A stretch of DNA of 64,000 nt from an uncultured Oscillospiraceae bacterium (GTDB lineage Bacteria > Bacillota > Clostridia > Oscillospirales > Oscillospiraceae). The notes beneath the pieces were generated by a model, which had not been told where the DNA came from, did no database searches, and saw nothing but the letters and a program-made list of their open reading frames with translations. The stretch is taken from the NCBI GenBank assembly GCA_910588105.1, contig CAJUQD010000002.1:30509-94508 (forward strand), read 5' to 3'. Of the stretch, positions 15,576 through 24,812 are shown in pieces; position 1 is the first letter of the stretch; every line of letters begins with the position of its first letter. The translations under genes were made by a program, and so were the position numbers.

Positions 15576-16493
15576 TCAAAAGATGCTCAGATAGAGCTCC
15601 TGGCTCAGCCGCTCCAACAGCCGGATGCCCGCCACGCTATTTCCCTTGCGGTCCAGGGCCGGACCGAATATGCCGATGCCCATCCGGGTGGGCACTACCG
15701 CCATGATGCCGCCCCCCACGCCGCTCTTGGCCGGGACGCCCACCCGCAGGGCGAACTCTCCCGATCCATCGTACATCCCGCAGGTCATCAGCACTGCGTT
15801 GACATATCGGGACATGGCTGCGGGAAATACCCGCTCATTGGAGGCAGGCAGCCGCCCACGGTTGGACAGCACCGCCCCGATGTGGGCCAGCGCCCGGCAG
15901 TCCGCCCGGATAGAGCAGGCCCGGAAATAGCAGTCCAGCACCTCCTCCACGTCGTCCTCCAACAGCCCGTGGAATTTGAGCAGGTAGGCCAACGCCCGGT
16001 TTTTACTGCCATGGCTCTTTTCCGAGCGGTATACCGCCTCGTCCACGCCGATCTCCCCGTCTCCCGCCAGCCGCCGGGTCAGCTCCAGCAGCCGCTGGAA
16101 CCGCTCATCGTAGCTGCGCCCATAGATCAGGCTGCACATGACAATAGCCCCCATGTTGACCATGGGGTTAATATTCCCGCTGTCCAGCGCCTGGTCCCCG
16201 GCGTTAATAGCGTCGAAGGGCTTGCCGGTGGCCTCCACCCCCACCCGGCGGGTGACGAACTCCGCTCCGTTGTCCAACAGCGCCTGGAGCAGCAAAATGG
16301 GCTTGACCACGCTCTGGATGGTAAACGGCCTGCGGCAGTCCCCCGCCCAGGCGTGCTTCCCCTCGCTACCGATGACGTAAATCCCCAGGGCATCCGGGTC
16401 TCCCTTCGCCAGCTCCGGAATATAGTCCGCCACCCGCCCCTTGCCGGTAAAGGGGCGGCATTCCTCCAGCAGCCGCTCCAACAGTTCCTCCAT
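15576..16493 (-). CDS. glsA: Glutaminase A
   Basis: 305 aa, the normal length for the serine-dependent beta-lactamase-like glutaminases that hydrolyse L-glutamine to glutamate and ammonia. The catalytic S-x-x-K is Ser61-Val-Val-Lys64 in FTIQSVVKP. Other family blocks are NPMVNMGAI, the SEKSHGSKNRALAYLL region and the C-terminal AKSGVGGGIMAVVP. It is transcribed alone on the minus strand, divergent from the GntR regulator. Confidence 0.95.
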   Translation of the reverse strand: MEELLERLLEECRPFTGKGRVADYIPELAKGDPDALGIYVIGSEGKHAWAGDCRRPFTIQSVVKPILLLQALLDNGAEFVTRRVGVEATGKPFDAINAGDQALDSGNINPMVNMGAIVMCSLIYGRSYDERFQRLLELTRRLAGDGEIGVDEAVYRSEKSHGSKNRALAYLLKFHGLLEDDVEEVLDCYFRACSIRADCRALAHIGAVLSNRGRLPASNERVFPAAMSRYVNAVLMTCGMYDGSGEFALRVGVPAKSGVGGGIMAVVPTRMGIGIFGPALDRKGNSVAGIRLLERLSQELYLSIF

Positions 16494-16641
16494 GCGCTCT
16501 CCCCCGTTTCAGCCCGGTCCGCCGCCAGGCCCGATTTGAAACAATTATACCATTGCGGCAGCTGAAAATCCAGGCAATGCGCACTGATTTTTTATCCGGC
16601 CGGAATTTTTCTTCCTGTTCCCGCCGAAAAAGGAAATTTGA

Positions 16642-16670
16642 TTGTAATTTTAGATAAAAGGCATTATAAT
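16642..16670 (+). promoter_or_regulatory. Promoter of the GntR-family regulator
   Basis: TTGTAA (16642-16647), 17-base spacer, perfect TATAAT (16665-16670). Confidence 0.75.
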
Positions 16671-16738
16671 AAGAACGAAGAGATTGAGTGGCAGAGTGCG
16701 GGACTGCCTGTTGGCCATACTGGAAAGGAGTTGTCCGT

Positions 16739-17437
16739 TTGTTTACTGAGGTGAGGCAGACCAATAAGCCGCTGCCGGTGCTGGTGGCGGATGAGATCAC
16801 CAAACTGGTGGTGGACGGGGTATTCAAGCCGGGTGACCGGCTGCCCAGCGAGTATGAGCTGGCCCAGCGGCTGGGCGTTGGGCGCAGCACGGTGCGGGAG
16901 GCCACCAAGCTGCTGGTGAGCCAAAACATCTTGGAGATCCATCGGGGCAACGGCACCTTCGTCTGCCAGCAGACCGGCGTGGCCGAGGACCCCCTGGGGC
17001 TGAAGTTCATCCAGGATAAGAAAAAGCTGGGCCTGGACTTGTGCGAGATCCGCTTCATGATTGAGCCCCAAATCGCCATGCTGGCCGCGCGCAACGCCAC
17101 CCAGGAGGAGATTGACCGTATCCAGTCCCTGTGCGACCAGGTACGGGATCTGATCTATGCCGGTGAAAATTATGGCGAAAAGGACAGGGAACTGCACACC
17201 TTGATCGCCTCATGCACCCGCAACAGCGTGATCCCCAACCTGATCCCCATTTTAAACGAAGCCATCCCGCTGTTCATTGACATCACCCGCCAGTCGGTGA
17301 AAATGGAGACCATCCAGACCCACCAGGCGGTGGTGGACGCCATCCGCGCCCGGGACGGCCAGGCCGCCTACGACGCCATGTGGCAGCACCTGGAGGACAA
17401 TAAGCGAAGCATCGAAGCCATCCCGGACCAGCCCTAG
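16739..17437 (+). CDS. GntR/FadR-type transcriptional regulator
   Basis: 232 aa from a TTG at 16739, which lies eight bases after GGAAAGGAG; longer starts have no ribosome site. The N-terminal winged helix reads DRLPSEYELAQRLGVGRSTV then REATKLLVSQ, typical of GntR. The C-terminal FCD-type domain carries the ligand pocket (ELHTLIAS, THQAVVDAI). Members usually bind a sugar acid or organic acid and repress the neighbouring catabolic genes. It sits upstream of, and in line with, the sugar-acid operon, where a good operator palindrome occurs. Confidence 0.9.
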   Translation: MFTEVRQTNKPLPVLVADEITKLVVDGVFKPGDRLPSEYELAQRLGVGRSTVREATKLLVSQNILEIHRGNGTFVCQQTGVAEDPLGLKFIQDKKKLGLDLCEIRFMIEPQIAMLAARNATQEEIDRIQSLCDQVRDLIYAGENYGEKDRELHTLIASCTRNSVIPNLIPILNEAIPLFIDITRQSVKMETIQTHQAVVDAIRARDGQAAYDAMWQHLEDNKRSIEAIPDQP

Positions 17438-17456
17438 GGCACGGGATGGCCTCTTT
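17417..17456 (+). terminator. Terminator of the GntR gene
   Basis: GCCATCCCG / CGGGATGGC arms spanning the stop codon, followed by CTCTTTTT. Confidence 0.85.
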
Positions 17457-17500
17457 TTGTCCCGGGCTTGTTCACAGTATCCACAAAAACGCGCCAGCTA

Positions 17501-17599
17501 TTTTGTGGACATACACAAAAAAATTTGTGAGACTTGACTTTTATTGGTTGTGTTGCTATACTCTCCTCAGACATAAGACGTCTGACGTTACACGTCGGA
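17501..17599 (+). promoter_or_regulatory. Sugar-acid operon promoter with two operator-like palindromes
   Basis: TTGACT (17534-17539), 17-base spacer, TATACT (17557-17562). Upstream, TTTTGTG-GACATA-CACAAAA (17501-17520) is a perfect 7-bp inverted repeat. Just after the start site, TCTGACGT-TAC-ACGTCGGA (17581-17599) is a 7-of-8 inverted repeat, well placed to be the binding site of the adjacent GntR regulator. Confidence 0.75.
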
Positions 17600-17619
17600 T
17601 AATATGGAGGAGATTGCAT

Positions 17620-19338
17620 ATGTATCGAAGTGAAGCCGTGCGGGCGCAGGCGCCGGAGATGGATCCGCTGCGCCTGGGCATGGGCTGGCGGCTGGAGGAT
17701 CTGGAAAAGCCCCAGATTCTGGTGGAGAGCACCTTTGGAGACAGCCACCCCGGCAGCGCCCACCTGCTGGAGCTGGTGGAGCTGGCCCGCCGGGGCGCGG
17801 ACGAGGCCGGGGCCAAGGCCGCCCGGTATTTCGTCACCGACATCTGCGACGGCCAGGCCCAGGGACACGACGGCATCAACTACTCCCTGGCCAGCCGGGA
17901 CATGATCGCCGGCATGGTGGAGCTGCACAACAACGCCACCCCCTTTGACGCGGGCGTGTTCATCGCCAGCTGCGACAAGGGCTTGCCCGGGATGCTTATG
18001 GGGATCGGCCGCACCAACCTGGGCGCGGTGGTGGTCACCGGGGGCGTGATGGAGGCGGGGCCCGGCCTGCTCACCCTGGAGCAGATCGGAGCCTACAGCG
18101 CCCAATGCCAGCGGGGGGAGATCAGCCGGGAGCAGTTCACCTATTATAAGCACAACGCCTGTCCCTCCTGCGGAGCGTGCAGCTTTATGGGCACGGCGGG
18201 CACCATGCAGGTGATGAGCGAAGCGCTGGGGCTGGCCCTTCCGGGCAGCGCCCTGCTGCCCGCCACCTGCCGGGAACTGAGGGACATGGCCTACCGAGCC
18301 GGGCGCCAGGCGGTGGAGCTGGCCCGTGCCGGAGTCACCGCCCGTGATATCGTCACCAAGCAGAGCTTTGAAAACGCCATCATGGTCCACGCCGCCATCT
18401 CCGGCTCCACCAACGCCATTCTGCACCTGCCCGCCATTGCCCACGAATTTGGCGTAAGACTGGACGCGGACGACTTCGAACGCATCCACAAAGACGCCCG
18501 CTATATCTTGGACGTACGCCCGGCGGGCCGGTGGCCATCGGAATACGTATACTACGCGGGAGGCGTGCCCGCCATTATGGACGAGCTGCGGAATATCCTC
18601 CACCTGGACGCCATGACCGTCACAGGCAAAACCGTGGGCGAAAACCTTAATGAACTGCGCGTAAGTGGGTATTATGACAAGTGCGGGGCCCTGCTGGAAA
18701 AGACCGGGCTGTCCAAGCGGGATATCATCCGTCCCTACGATGACCCCATCGGCAGCCAGGGCACCATCGCCATTCTGCGGGGCAACCTGGCCCCGGAGGG
18801 GGCGGTGGTCAAACACTCCGCCGTGCCGGAGGAGATGCACCGGGCGGTTTTGCGGGCCAGGCCCTTTGACTGCGAGGAGGACGCCATCGCGGCGGTGCTG
18901 GCCCGGAACATCCAGCCCGGCGACGCGGTGTTCATCCGCTATGAGGGTCCCAAGGGCAGCGGAATGCCCGAAATGTTCTACACCACCGAAGCCATCTCCT
19001 CCGACGGGGAGTTGGGCCGGAGCATCGCGCTGATCACCGACGGGCGGTTCTCCGGTGCTTCCAAGGGCCCCGTCATCGGCCATGTCTCCCCCGAGGCGGC
19101 GGAGGGCGGCCCCATCGCCCTGGTAGAGGAGGACGACCTCATTGAAATCGACATACCCGCCCGGGTGCTGGCCATTGTGGGCACCCAGGGCGTGCGCCGC
19201 ACGCCGGAGGAAATTGAATCCATCCTGCTCCAGCGGCGGACGTCCTGGATTCCCAAGCCCCGGCGGTATCCCTCTGGCGTGCTGAAGATTTACGCCCAGC
19301 ACGCCGTGGGGCCCATGAAGGGCGGCTACATGGAATAA
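17620..19338 (+). CDS. IlvD/Edd family sugar-acid dehydratase
   Basis: 572 aa from the ATG at 17620, with ATGGAGGAGATTGCAT upstream. The family motifs are TDICDGQAQGHDGIN, ASCDKGLPGM, NACPSCGACSFMGTAGTM and SDGELGRSIALITDGRFSGA; the cysteines are Fe-S ligands. The family dehydrates branched dihydroxy acids or aldonic acids to 2-keto-3-deoxy acids. The context (sugar oxidoreductase, isomerases, gluconate-type permease) and the YjhG/YagF-like sequence style point to an aldonate rather than the isoleucine/valine pathway. The exact substrate cannot be read from sequence. First gene of the operon. Confidence 0.88.
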   Translation: MYRSEAVRAQAPEMDPLRLGMGWRLEDLEKPQILVESTFGDSHPGSAHLLELVELARRGADEAGAKAARYFVTDICDGQAQGHDGINYSLASRDMIAGMVELHNNATPFDAGVFIASCDKGLPGMLMGIGRTNLGAVVVTGGVMEAGPGLLTLEQIGAYSAQCQRGEISREQFTYYKHNACPSCGACSFMGTAGTMQVMSEALGLALPGSALLPATCRELRDMAYRAGRQAVELARAGVTARDIVTKQSFENAIMVHAAISGSTNAILHLPAIAHEFGVRLDADDFERIHKDARYILDVRPAGRWPSEYVYYAGGVPAIMDELRNILHLDAMTVTGKTVGENLNELRVSGYYDKCGALLEKTGLSKRDIIRPYDDPIGSQGTIAILRGNLAPEGAVVKHSAVPEEMHRAVLRARPFDCEEDAIAAVLARNIQPGDAVFIRYEGPKGSGMPEMFYTTEAISSDGELGRSIALITDGRFSGASKGPVIGHVSPEAAEGGPIALVEEDDLIEIDIPARVLAIVGTQGVRRTPEEIESILLQRRTSWIPKPRRYPSGVLKIYAQHAVGPMKGGYME

Positions 19339-19351
19339 GGAGGGCTGAACC

Positions 19352-20434
19352 ATGAAAAAACTGAGGACAGGTATCATCGGCTGCGGCAAGGTGGGCAGCT
19401 TCCACGCCCAGGCGTACGCCCGGCTGCCCGGCAGCGAATTTGCCGCCGTGTGCGACGCGGACCGGGGCCGGGCGGAGGCCTTTGCCTCCCAGTGGGGGGT
19501 GCGGGCCTACACCGATGTGGAACAGATGTGCCGGGAGGCACAGCTGGACATTGTGAGCGTGTGCACTCCCCACCCCCTCCACGCCAACCCCGCGGTGGCC
19601 GCCGCCAACTGCGGCTGCCACGTGCTGGTGGAAAAGCCTCTGGCCTCCACCCTGGCCGACTGCGATGCCATCATTAAGGCGGGTGAGCGTAACTGCGTCA
19701 CCATCGGCACCATGGTGCAGCGCCGGTTCTACCGTCCTTGTATGCGCATCCACCAGGCCATTGAGGACGGAAAGCTGGGCAAACCCGTGCTGGGCATGGT
19801 GACCATGCTGGGCTGGCGGGATGAGGATTACTACCGCAGCGACCCCTGGCGGGGCAGCTGGGAGGGCGAGGGCGGCGGTGTGCTGGTCAACCAGGCGCCC
19901 CACCAGCTGGACCTGCTGTTATGGTACATGGGGGAGGTGGACGAGGTCTACGGCGTGTGGAAAAACCTGAACCACCCCTATATCGAGGTAGAGGACACCG
20001 CAGTGGCGGTGGTAAAGTTCAAAAGCGGCGGTGTGGGCAGCATCGTGGTCAGCAACAGCCAGAACCCCGCGCTGTACGGCAAGGTTCACATATTCGGGGA
20101 CAACGGCGCTGCCGCCGGGGTGCAGACGGACGGGGGCGCCATGTTCATCGCGGGCATGTCCTCCATCACCGAGCCCCCGGTGAACGACCTGTGGACGGTG
20201 CCCGGCGAGGAGGAGCTTCTCCCCCGCCGCCAGGAGGAGGATCGGGCGTTTTTCAACAGCGTTGACTCCATGCACCACTACCACGCCCAGCAGATTCAAG
20301 ACTTCCTGGACGCGGTGGCCCAGGGCCGCAAGCCCCTGGTGGACGCGGCGGAGGGACGCCGGACGGTGGAGCTGTTCACCGCCATCTACCGCAGTACAAG
20401 GGACAACGCCGTCATCAAATTCCCGCTGAAGTGA
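19352..20434 (+). CDS. Gfo/Idh/MocA family oxidoreductase
   Basis: 360 aa. The N-terminal Rossmann domain (1-125) has the dinucleotide motif GIIGCGKVGSFHAQAYA and the family signature VLVEKPLA. The C-terminal alpha/beta domain includes GGGVLVNQAPHQLDLLLWYM, with the conserved His of the catalytic region. Members oxidise or reduce sugars and inositols with NAD(P). It starts 14 bases after the dehydratase stop with a GGAGGGC site, so the two are co-transcribed and probably act on the same sugar acid. Confidence 0.92.
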   Translation: MKKLRTGIIGCGKVGSFHAQAYARLPGSEFAAVCDADRGRAEAFASQWGVRAYTDVEQMCREAQLDIVSVCTPHPLHANPAVAAANCGCHVLVEKPLASTLADCDAIIKAGERNCVTIGTMVQRRFYRPCMRIHQAIEDGKLGKPVLGMVTMLGWRDEDYYRSDPWRGSWEGEGGGVLVNQAPHQLDLLLWYMGEVDEVYGVWKNLNHPYIEVEDTAVAVVKFKSGGVGSIVVSNSQNPALYGKVHIFGDNGAAAGVQTDGGAMFIAGMSSITEPPVNDLWTVPGEEELLPRRQEEDRAFFNSVDSMHHYHAQQIQDFLDAVAQGRKPLVDAAEGRRTVELFTAIYRSTRDNAVIKFPLK

Positions 20435-20446
20435 GGAGGGGTTCCC

Positions 20447-21322
20447 ATGCTGATCTCCTACAATGAGGCCTGCGCCAAGGACTGCTCTACCCTGGAGCAG
20501 GATCTGGATCTGTGCGAGCGGTCGGGCTTTGACTGCATCGAGCTGCGGCTGGACATGCTGCGGGACTATCTCACCCGCCGCTCAGTGGACGAGCTGGCCG
20601 GCTTTTTCCAAACCAGCCGCCTGCGCCCCCACGCCTTCAACGCCCTTTACCTCTACCCGGAATTTCTCGGCCCGGAGGACGACCCGGAGCGGCAGGCGGC
20701 CCTGCTGGAAGAGTTCAACCTGAGCTGCCGGGTGGGCCGGGCCATCGGGAGCGAATACCTCATCGTCGTCCCGCCCCTCCAGCGGGACCCGGCGGGCGGG
20801 CCCTACACGGGCAGCTGGGAAGACACCTTTGCCGCCTGTGTGCGCATACTCTCCCGCCTGTCCGACCTGGCCTTGCCCTATGGCATGAAGCTGTGCTTCG
20901 AGCTGGTGGGCTTCGAGCGCTCCAGCGTGCGCAGCGTGGCCCAGGCGGACGCCATCGTCCGGGCGGTGAACCGGCCTAACGTGGGCTTTGTGTTCGACTC
21001 ATATAACATGTACCTCAACGGCGGCAGCAATGACTTTACCGCCATCGGCTCCGTCCAGCCGGAAAAAATCTTCGCCGCCCACCTGATGAGCGCCGACGAC
21101 GTCCCCCCGGAGCTCCGGGGTCAGGACAAGCGCCGGTTCTGCGGCGGCGGCGCGGTGGACACCGGCGCATTCCTCCGGGAGCTGAAGCGGGCGGGCTACC
21201 GGGGTATCGCCTCGGTGGAGACCTTCCGCCCCGAGTACTGGGACAGGCCTCCCGAATGGGTCATTGCCGAGGCCTATCGGACCACCCGGGCGGAGCTGGA
21301 GCGCAGCGGCTGCCTCTCATAA
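20447..21322 (+). CDS. Sugar phosphate isomerase/epimerase-type TIM barrel (AP endonuclease 2-like)
   Basis: 291 aa. The xylose-isomerase-like TIM barrel is recognised by GFDCIELRLDMLRDYL, then CFELVGFERSSVRSV, GFVFDSYNMYLNG and IASVETFRPEYW. The Glu, Asp, His and Glu that would bind a divalent metal lie on successive strands. Family members isomerise or epimerise sugars and inositol derivatives. Third gene of the operon, 12 bases after the oxidoreductase with a GAGGAGGGG site. Confidence 0.87.
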   Translation: MLISYNEACAKDCSTLEQDLDLCERSGFDCIELRLDMLRDYLTRRSVDELAGFFQTSRLRPHAFNALYLYPEFLGPEDDPERQAALLEEFNLSCRVGRAIGSEYLIVVPPLQRDPAGGPYTGSWEDTFAACVRILSRLSDLALPYGMKLCFELVGFERSSVRSVAQADAIVRAVNRPNVGFVFDSYNMYLNGGSNDFTAIGSVQPEKIFAAHLMSADDVPPELRGQDKRRFCGGGAVDTGAFLRELKRAGYRGIASVETFRPEYWDRPPEWVIAEAYRTTRAELERSGCLS

Positions 21323-21412
21323 AGATTTTAGGCGGCCCGGGCCGCTTAAAATAAAACAGTGCCGCGCACCCTGCGCGGCGCGAAAACGATCAAAGAAAGA
21401 GGAGGAAACATT

Positions 21413-22810
21413 ATGGACGTAACGCGCTTACTCATCGCCCTGGTCGTCGGCATGGCCGTACTCATCGTGCTGATTATGAAGACCAAGCTGCACCCGGCGC
21501 TGTCGCTGGTGATCTCCGCCGTCGTGGTGGGCATCGTGGGCGGCGTGGGACTGACGGCCATCCCGGGCCTCATCACCTCGGGCTTCGGCAACACGCTGGC
21601 GGGCATCGGCCTGGTCATCGCCTTTGGCTGCATGATGGGCCAGATTATGGAGGAGACCAACGCCGCAAAGGTCATGGCCCACACCTTCATCAAGGCCCTG
21701 CGGGGCAAAAATGAGGAAGTGGCCATGGGCATCACCGGCTTTCTGGTATCCATCCCCATCTTCTGCGATTCCGCTCTGATCGTTCTGGCCCCGCTGGTCA
21801 AGTCTATCTCCCAGGCCAAGAAGAAGTCCCTCACCGGCCTGGCGCTGATTATGGCCTGCTGCCTGAACATCACCCACACCTCCGTGCCTCCCACACCCGG
21901 CCCCCTGGCGGTAGTGGCCCAGTTTGGCGACACCATCGACCTGGGCGCCTACATCCTGTTCGGCATCGCCATGGGCATCCCCCTGATGATCGTCATCATC
22001 ATCATGGGCCGCATCGTGGGCCGCAAGTGGTATAAAATCGTGGACGAAAACGGTGAGATCATCGACGTCTCCCCCGAGCAGGCCAAGGAGTACGCCGTCC
22101 TGTCCTCCCAGCCCACCGTCCCCGAGCTGGATCCCAACGAGACCTATCCCTCCGCCTTTATGGCCTTCGCCCCCATCCTGATCCCCGTGGTGCTCATTCT
22201 GCTCAGCACCGTCACCAGCATGGTCTACAAGGGAGAGGACAATATCGTCACCCAGCTCATCGCCTTCTTCGGCAGCCCGGTCATCGCCATTGCCATCGCG
22301 CTGCTGGTGTCCATCTACGGCCTTGCGGGCAATAAGTCCCGCCAGGAGGTGCTGGACTGCCTGGAGCGGGGTGTCAAGAGCTGCGGCACCATCATCCTCA
22401 TCACCGGCGCGGGAGGCGCCTTCGGCAACATCATCAAGTCCAGCGGCATCGGCGATGTCATCGCCCAGGGGCTGGCAAACAGCAACCTCCCCGTGCTGCT
22501 CCTCCCCTTCCTGGTGGCCGCCATCCTGAAGCTGGTGCTGGGCAGCGGCACCGTGGCCATGACCACCACCGCCACCATCTGCGCCCCCATTCTGATGCAG
22601 ATTCCCGGCACCAACATGATGTTCTGCGCCTACGCCGCCTGTATCGGCGCGCAGGTGTTCTCCCTGCACAACGACAGCTTCTTCTGGGTGCTCACCCGCA
22701 CCTTCAAGCTGGACAAGCTGGACGTGCAGATCTTTGGCTACGAGGCCATGCAGTTCATCTGGTCCTGGGTCGGCTTCGGCATTCTCAGCATTGTCAACCT
22801 GATTTTCTAA
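21413..22810 (+). CDS. GntP family permease
   Basis: 465 aa from the ATG at 21413 (MDVTRLLIALVVGMAVLIVL), preceded by AGAGGAGGAAACATT. About twelve hydrophobic segments. The GntP blocks GFGNTLAGIGLVIAFGCMMG, CDSALIVLAPL, HTSVPPTPGPLA and GSGTVAMTTTATI are all present. The family imports gluconate and related sugar acids with protons. This fits the operon's dehydratase and is the best clue that the pathway starts from an aldonate-type acid. Confidence 0.93.
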   Translation: MDVTRLLIALVVGMAVLIVLIMKTKLHPALSLVISAVVVGIVGGVGLTAIPGLITSGFGNTLAGIGLVIAFGCMMGQIMEETNAAKVMAHTFIKALRGKNEEVAMGITGFLVSIPIFCDSALIVLAPLVKSISQAKKKSLTGLALIMACCLNITHTSVPPTPGPLAVVAQFGDTIDLGAYILFGIAMGIPLMIVIIIMGRIVGRKWYKIVDENGEIIDVSPEQAKEYAVLSSQPTVPELDPNETYPSAFMAFAPILIPVVLILLSTVTSMVYKGEDNIVTQLIAFFGSPVIAIAIALLVSIYGLAGNKSRQEVLDCLERGVKSCGTIILITGAGGAFGNIIKSSGIGDVIAQGLANSNLPVLLLPFLVAAILKLVLGSGTVAMTTTATICAPILMQIPGTNMMFCAYAACIGAQVFSLHNDSFFWVLTRTFKLDKLDVQIFGYEAMQFIWSWVGFGILSIVNLIF

Positions 22811-22874
22811 TACCAAACTGGCGGGGGCCCGGAGGAACGCTCCGGGCTCCCGCGCCATAGAAAGGAGAACCAAT

Positions 22875-23750
22875 ATGCGTTTTGGCTGCTGCGGAAGCCT
22901 TGTGGCCTCCGCCCCCGACCGCACGGGGGTGGAAATCGTGGAACGGCTGGCGGAATACGGCTATGACTATATCGAGCTGCCCCTGGCGGAAATGATGGAG
23001 CTGGACGGCGGCGCGTTTGGCGCGCTGCGAAGCCGGGTGGAGCGCAGCTCCCTGCGCTGCGAGGCCTGCAACAACTTCTTCCCCGCCCGGGTGCGGCTCA
23101 CCGGGCCGGAGGCGGATCCGGGGGCCGCCCGGGACTATTGCGTCCGGGCGCTGGACCGGGCGGCGGAGCTGGGCGCGGCGGTGGTGGTCTTTGGCAGCGC
23201 CGGGGCCAAGCGGGTGCCCGTCGGCTTTTCCATGGAACGGGCCTGGGAGCAGGTGGCGGACATCACCCGGTACGCGGGTGAAGAGGCCGCAAAGCGGGGC
23301 ATCACCATCGCCATTGAGCCGGTGCGCCACCCGGACTGCAACATCATCAACACCTTCGCCGAGGGCGTATCCATGGCCAGGGAGACCGGCCTGGACAGCG
23401 TAAAGGTGCTGGTGGATCTTTACCATCTGGCATGCGAGGGGGAGAACCCCGATATCCTGCGCCAATACGGGGCGGAATACCTGCGCCATGTCCACTTTTC
23501 CTACCCCAATTTCCCCGAAATCGACGGCGTATCCGGCCCGGAACAGCTGCGCGGCATGTTCGAGGGCGAGCTGGACCGGCGGGGCTGGTGGCGGACCTGG
23601 CCCTCCAGCCGGGAGGAGTGGGGCTACGCCCCGTTTATCCAGGCATTGAAGGGGTGCAGCTATGACGGGCGGATCAGCATTGAGGCCCCCGTCGGGAACT
23701 TTGAGGTGCAGGCCCCCCGCACCCTCGCTTTTTTGAAGGAAGCGTTTTAA
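22875..23750 (+). CDS. Second sugar phosphate isomerase/epimerase-type TIM barrel
   Basis: 291 aa. Same fold as the gene at 20447 but clearly divergent in sequence: YDYIELPLAEMMEL, NNFFPARVRLTG, ITIAIEPVRHPDCNIINTFA, VKVLVDLYHLACEGE, HVHFSYP and RISIEAPVG. The metal-binding Glu/Asp/His/Glu set is present. It lies 64 bases after the permease with AAAGGAGAACC. Two different TIM-barrel isomerases in one operon suggest either a two-step rearrangement or a branched substrate range. Confidence 0.85.
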   Translation: MRFGCCGSLVASAPDRTGVEIVERLAEYGYDYIELPLAEMMELDGGAFGALRSRVERSSLRCEACNNFFPARVRLTGPEADPGAARDYCVRALDRAAELGAAVVVFGSAGAKRVPVGFSMERAWEQVADITRYAGEEAAKRGITIAIEPVRHPDCNIINTFAEGVSMARETGLDSVKVLVDLYHLACEGENPDILRQYGAEYLRHVHFSYPNFPEIDGVSGPEQLRGMFEGELDRRGWWRTWPSSREEWGYAPFIQALKGCSYDGRISIEAPVGNFEVQAPRTLAFLKEAF

Positions 23751-23751
23751 G

Positions 23752-24627
23752 ATGGAGCAGACCATGATGAACAGGCTGGCTGTCCGCCGCCGGGTGGTTT
23801 TGGGCGCATACGCCGTCACCGTGGCCGCCTATGCGGCGGCTGTGGCCATGATCCTGGTGGAGCTTGGCATTGCCGTTTGGATTGTGAACCTCACCACAGT
23901 CTTTTATATCCTGGTGGTGCGGGCGCTGGACAAGGGGTATGACCGGGCTTTTGCCCGGGCCAATCTGACCATGAGCTGCGGACAGCGGCTCAACCAGCTC
24001 CAGATAGCGGACAAAGGCGGCCTGACCCGGGAGGATGTCCGGGCCGGGGGGCTCTTCCCCCTCCGCCGGGAGGGAAAGGAGCTGGTGTGCGGCATGGACG
24101 TCCAGGGCCGGGCGGGAGATGTCCGGGTGCGGATATGCGAGCTCACCGCCTACTGCGAGATATTCGGAGAAAAGGAAAAGCTGGCCCTGCTCAACGGCCT
24201 GTGGATGGAGGCGCGCCTTCCCGGCAGTACCGGGCTGCACCTGACCTTGGTTCAGCACGGCGCGCTGGACCCGGACACCGCCGCCGCCTTTTACGCGGGC
24301 CAGGGCCTGACGCGCCTTCCCCTTGGGGAGGGCGCCCTGCGGGACGGCTTTACCCTCTATGGGGACGAGGCGGGCGCGAAGGCGGCGGCACGGTTTGCCC
24401 GCCGGTGCGTACCGCTGGCCCAGCAGGCCGGCAGGGCGGGCCATAAGCTGGTACTCTCCCTGCACGGGGATGCCGTCCACGTCTTTCTCTCCGGCCGCAG
24501 CCTCACCTTCCGCACCCCCATCCGTGGCCGCCTCACCCCGGAAATCGTGGGCTGGGACCGGCTTCCCGAACTTTCCCTGCTGCTCACCCTGGCCAAAGAG
24601 AGCGGGCCGCAAAAATCCTCCCCGTGA
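23752..24627 (+). CDS. Membrane protein, possibly DUF3137-like
   Basis: 291 aa. Two adjacent hydrophobic helices near the N-terminus (about 14-34 and 38-56) are followed by a soluble domain of about 230 residues with mixed beta strands and a basic LSGRSLTFRTPIRG stretch. The order of elements resembles DUF3137 proteins, but I am not certain. The ATG begins one base after the stop of the isomerase gene, so it is translationally linked to the sugar-acid operon although its role there is unclear. Confidence 0.6.
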   Translation: MEQTMMNRLAVRRRVVLGAYAVTVAAYAAAVAMILVELGIAVWIVNLTTVFYILVVRALDKGYDRAFARANLTMSCGQRLNQLQIADKGGLTREDVRAGGLFPLRREGKELVCGMDVQGRAGDVRVRICELTAYCEIFGEKEKLALLNGLWMEARLPGSTGLHLTLVQHGALDPDTAAAFYAGQGLTRLPLGEGALRDGFTLYGDEAGAKAAARFARRCVPLAQQAGRAGHKLVLSLHGDAVHVFLSGRSLTFRTPIRGRLTPEIVGWDRLPELSLLLTLAKESGPQKSSP

Positions 24628-24729
24628 TTTTCGCGGCCCGCCCTTTCCGCCTTTCATAGAAGCGCAGCCCCGGCATCCCCGTCCCACCGGCTCCCGCTTC
24701 AAAACCGCCCTCCCTTTCCCGTCTGCGTA

Positions 24730-24758
24730 TTGCCCTTTTTCCTCCCACGTATTATAAT
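24730..24758 (+). promoter_or_regulatory. Promoter of the M20 amidohydrolase gene
   Basis: TTGCCC (24730-24735), 17-base spacer, perfect TATAAT (24753-24758), 55 bases before the start codon. Confidence 0.75.
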
Positions 24759-24812
24759 AGGGCCGTAATTCTGGATGACGCCCCGGCGCCGGGGCGGAAG
24801 GGGGACAGGCAG

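Noticed and set aside
17434..19389. 651-codon frame antisense to the dehydratase
   Set aside because: Shadow of the IlvD/Edd gene, which has all family motifs on the plus strand.
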